64,000 nucleotides of DNA from Pestalotiopsis fici W106-1 (taxonomy: Eukaryota > Ascomycota > Sordariomycetes > Amphisphaeriales > Sporocadaceae), in assembly GCF_000516985.1 (NCBI RefSeq), contig NW_006917101.1:2465863-2529862 (forward strand). The letters run 5' to 3'. Both the position numbers and the translations under genes were made by a program. Of this stretch, positions 62,218 to 64,000 are shown piece by piece (positions within the stretch are counted from its first letter, which is position 1; each line of letters opens with the position of its first letter). The notes beneath the pieces are model-generated. The model did not search any database. It had not been told where the DNA came from and worked only from the letters and a program-made list of their open reading frames with translations.

Positions 62218-62726
62218 CAGGGTTGGAATGCAGTTAACTGCCAGTTAACTGCAGTGCAGTTAACTTAACTGCATAAAATCCGGACTGCAACTTAACTGAC
62301 TGCAGTTAGTTAAAATCCGGACTTAAACTGACTGCAGTCAGTTAACTGCAGTAAAAACTGCAGACTGCATTTTGCAGTTAAGTTAATTAACTGCTAACTG
62401 CAATAATAAAATAATTATTATTTATTTAAATAAATTCTTTATTAAAATACTTTTTTACTTATTTATTTAAGCTTAATTAAACGTTTTAAAAAGAATAAAA
62501 AGATTTTGAAAATATTAAAAATTGGATTTATAATTATTTATTTATTTTATTTAGTGCAGTTAATTAAAATAACTGCAGCTAACTGCGCAGTTAACTTAAG
62601 TTAGTAAAATCCGGACTTAAACTGACAAGTAACTGTATGCAGTTAGCAAAAATCCGGACTGCAACTGCACTAATTTAAGTTAACTTAAACTGCACCAACT
62701 AACTGCAAACTGCGTTTCCAACCCTG
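62218..62726. mobile_element. hAT-type MITE, group 3 (509 bp)
   Basis: Left CAGGGTTGGAATGCAG, right CTGCGTTTCCAACCCTG, flanked by perfect duplication ATAGTAAA on both sides. Sister of 54595-55092. It interrupts sequence that is continuous in copy 1 (around 51765-51775), so it is younger than copy 3. Confidence 0.9.
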
Positions 62727-62774
62727 ATAGTAAAAATACCGAAAAAATAGGATAAAAAATAAAAAATTAACGAT

Positions 62775-63085
62775 TATTATTTTATTCGTTAATCCGGACG
62801 TTAAAAAAATATTAAAGGAATCGGGAGGTTTAAATCCCTAATTAACTTACCCTATAGCCAGATATTAGATTAGTAAGTAGTATTTTATTCGTTAATCCGT
62901 ACGTTAAAAAGATATCGTATAAATCGAAAAATAAAATCCCAGTCACCTTACCCTATAGCTAGATATTAGATTAGGAACCGTTATTTTATTCGTCGATCTA
63001 TACGTTAAAGAGATGTCGTATAAATCGAAAGATAAAACCCCGGTCACTTTATCCCGCAATAGAATTTGATAGAAACCAAGCTCGG
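62775..63085. repeat. Three direct repeats of about 102 bp upstream of hAT copy 3
   Basis: Same three-unit array as 51835-52140, offsets 103 and 101 bp, with many C-to-T and G-to-A differences (for example GATCTATACG for GATCCGTACG in unit 3). Confidence 0.8.
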
Positions 63086-63645
63086 ATTTCGATCGGAGTT
63101 TTTTTAAAAACGTAAAATAAATTAATAACTTAATAAATAAAGCTCGGATTACTTCGAAAGTTATCGGAATATAGTTATTACTTTTAGCATTAATTTATAT
63201 AAAAGAAATTATAATAATAGCTATTTTATTTAAAAAGATATAATAGGTTAAAATTTTAAAAGGTTTATTTTCGCTAATTAGATTTTAATAAATTAACATT
63301 TAAAATAAATAATATATTAATTTATTTAATTAATTTTATAAATAAATAAATAAATTTAAAAATAAGGAAGCTTAAGCTTTAATTTATTATTAATAAAATA
63401 TTAATTTAGCTATTAAAATAAAAAAAATAAAATTATTTTTATATAAAAAGTTTTCTTTTGCTTAATTCCCTTTTATACTTCTTATTAATTAAAAACTTAA
63501 AATAAAATTTTATTTAATAAGCTTTATAAAAAATTAAAATAAATTTATATAATATTATACTAAAGCTTAATTAATAAGATAAAAATTATTAAATTAATTA
63601 TTAAAACAAAATTAAAATAAAACTTTTTTATAAATTATTTATAAA

Positions 63646-64000
63646 TAGGGTTAGCATTAAGTTAACTGGCAATTAACTTAAATAAGTTAACTCAAACTTA
63701 ATTAAGTTTAGTTATTAACTTAACTTAATTAAGTTATTAAAACCACTAACTCAAACTTAATTAATTTAGTTAGCAGGCTAAATAAAACTTAATACTTTAG
63801 TTAATAGGTAAACTTAAACTAAATTAATTAAGTTAAGTTAATAATTTAATTAACTTATTAACTCAAAAATAAATTAATTAAATTAATAAATAAATATTAA
63901 TTAAATTAAAAGTTATTAAATAAAACCAAATTAAAATAAAAGAGATATTTTATTATTTTATACTAATTATTTTAGATTTAAAGAAATAAAAGAAATAAAA
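63646..64000. repeat. Left part of a further hAT-like repeat running to the window edge
   Basis: Begins TAGGGTTAGCATTAAGTTAA and contains AACTTAATTAAGTT units; the other end is not in the window. Confidence 0.4.

Overview
The window looks like nuclear DNA of a filamentous ascomycete, probably a Sordariomycete. The protein genes carry short GT-AG introns (55-170 bp), often with CTAAC/CTAAT branch sites, and the products are typical of mould genomes (MAP1, Erv14/cornichon, Prp17, kynurenine 3-monooxygenase, thioredoxin reductase, a CBM1 protein, a GMC alcohol oxidase). The species cannot be named from the sequence. Two runs of exactly 100 N (681-780 and 16355-16454) are assembly gaps. All exon joins are read by eye from splice signals and family similarity, without transcript data.

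Region 1 (1 to about 6.3 kb) is a small graveyard. It holds the 3' end of an unrecognised gene, a purine-rich satellite with a gap, a Prp43-like DEAH-box helicase that has lost its Walker A region and is fused to a piece of a second helicase copy, and two head-to-head fragments resembling the fungal DUF3435/FluG-type tyrosine recombinase family. One fragment has an in-frame stop and the other a frameshift.

Region 2 (6.6 to 44.1 kb) is ordinary gene space. From left to right it has an intron-containing tRNA-Arg(ACG), a small secreted membrane-anchored protein, ACC deaminase, a DUF4499-like membrane protein, an Asn/Ser/Tyr/Gly-rich small protein, thioredoxin reductase with a possible mitochondrial leader, an HSL-type alpha/beta hydrolase tail-to-tail with kynurenine 3-monooxygenase, methionine aminopeptidase 1, Erv14/cornichon, Prp17/Cdc40, a GMC alcohol-oxidase-like enzyme, a secreted CBM1 protein, a small coiled-coil membrane protein, an acidic protein with a duplicated GPLMSWWP motif, and a four-TM MARVEL-like protein. 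These genes do not form an obvious pathway or metabolite cluster. Intergenic spacers are often 1-4 kb.

Region 3 (about 44.3 to 64 kb) is an abruptly AT-rich block with no host gene that I can see. It is a nest of hAT-superfamily DNA. There are three related hAT transposase copies (minus 51276-48201, plus about 52790-55364, minus 61773-58724) and at least eight short non-autonomous elements with CAGGGTTG-type ends. Seven of the eight are bounded by perfect 8-bp target-site duplications. The best transposase copy still reads as a BED zinc finger, a DDE/RNase-H-like core and a C-terminal dimerisation domain, split by introns, but carries Trp-to-stop changes where another copy keeps TGG, as repeat-induced point mutation (RIP) would produce. 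Upstream of two of the copies lies a conserved array of three direct repeats of about 102 bp, each with an internal inverted repeat. This nested hAT family with its repeat array is the most interesting structure in the window.
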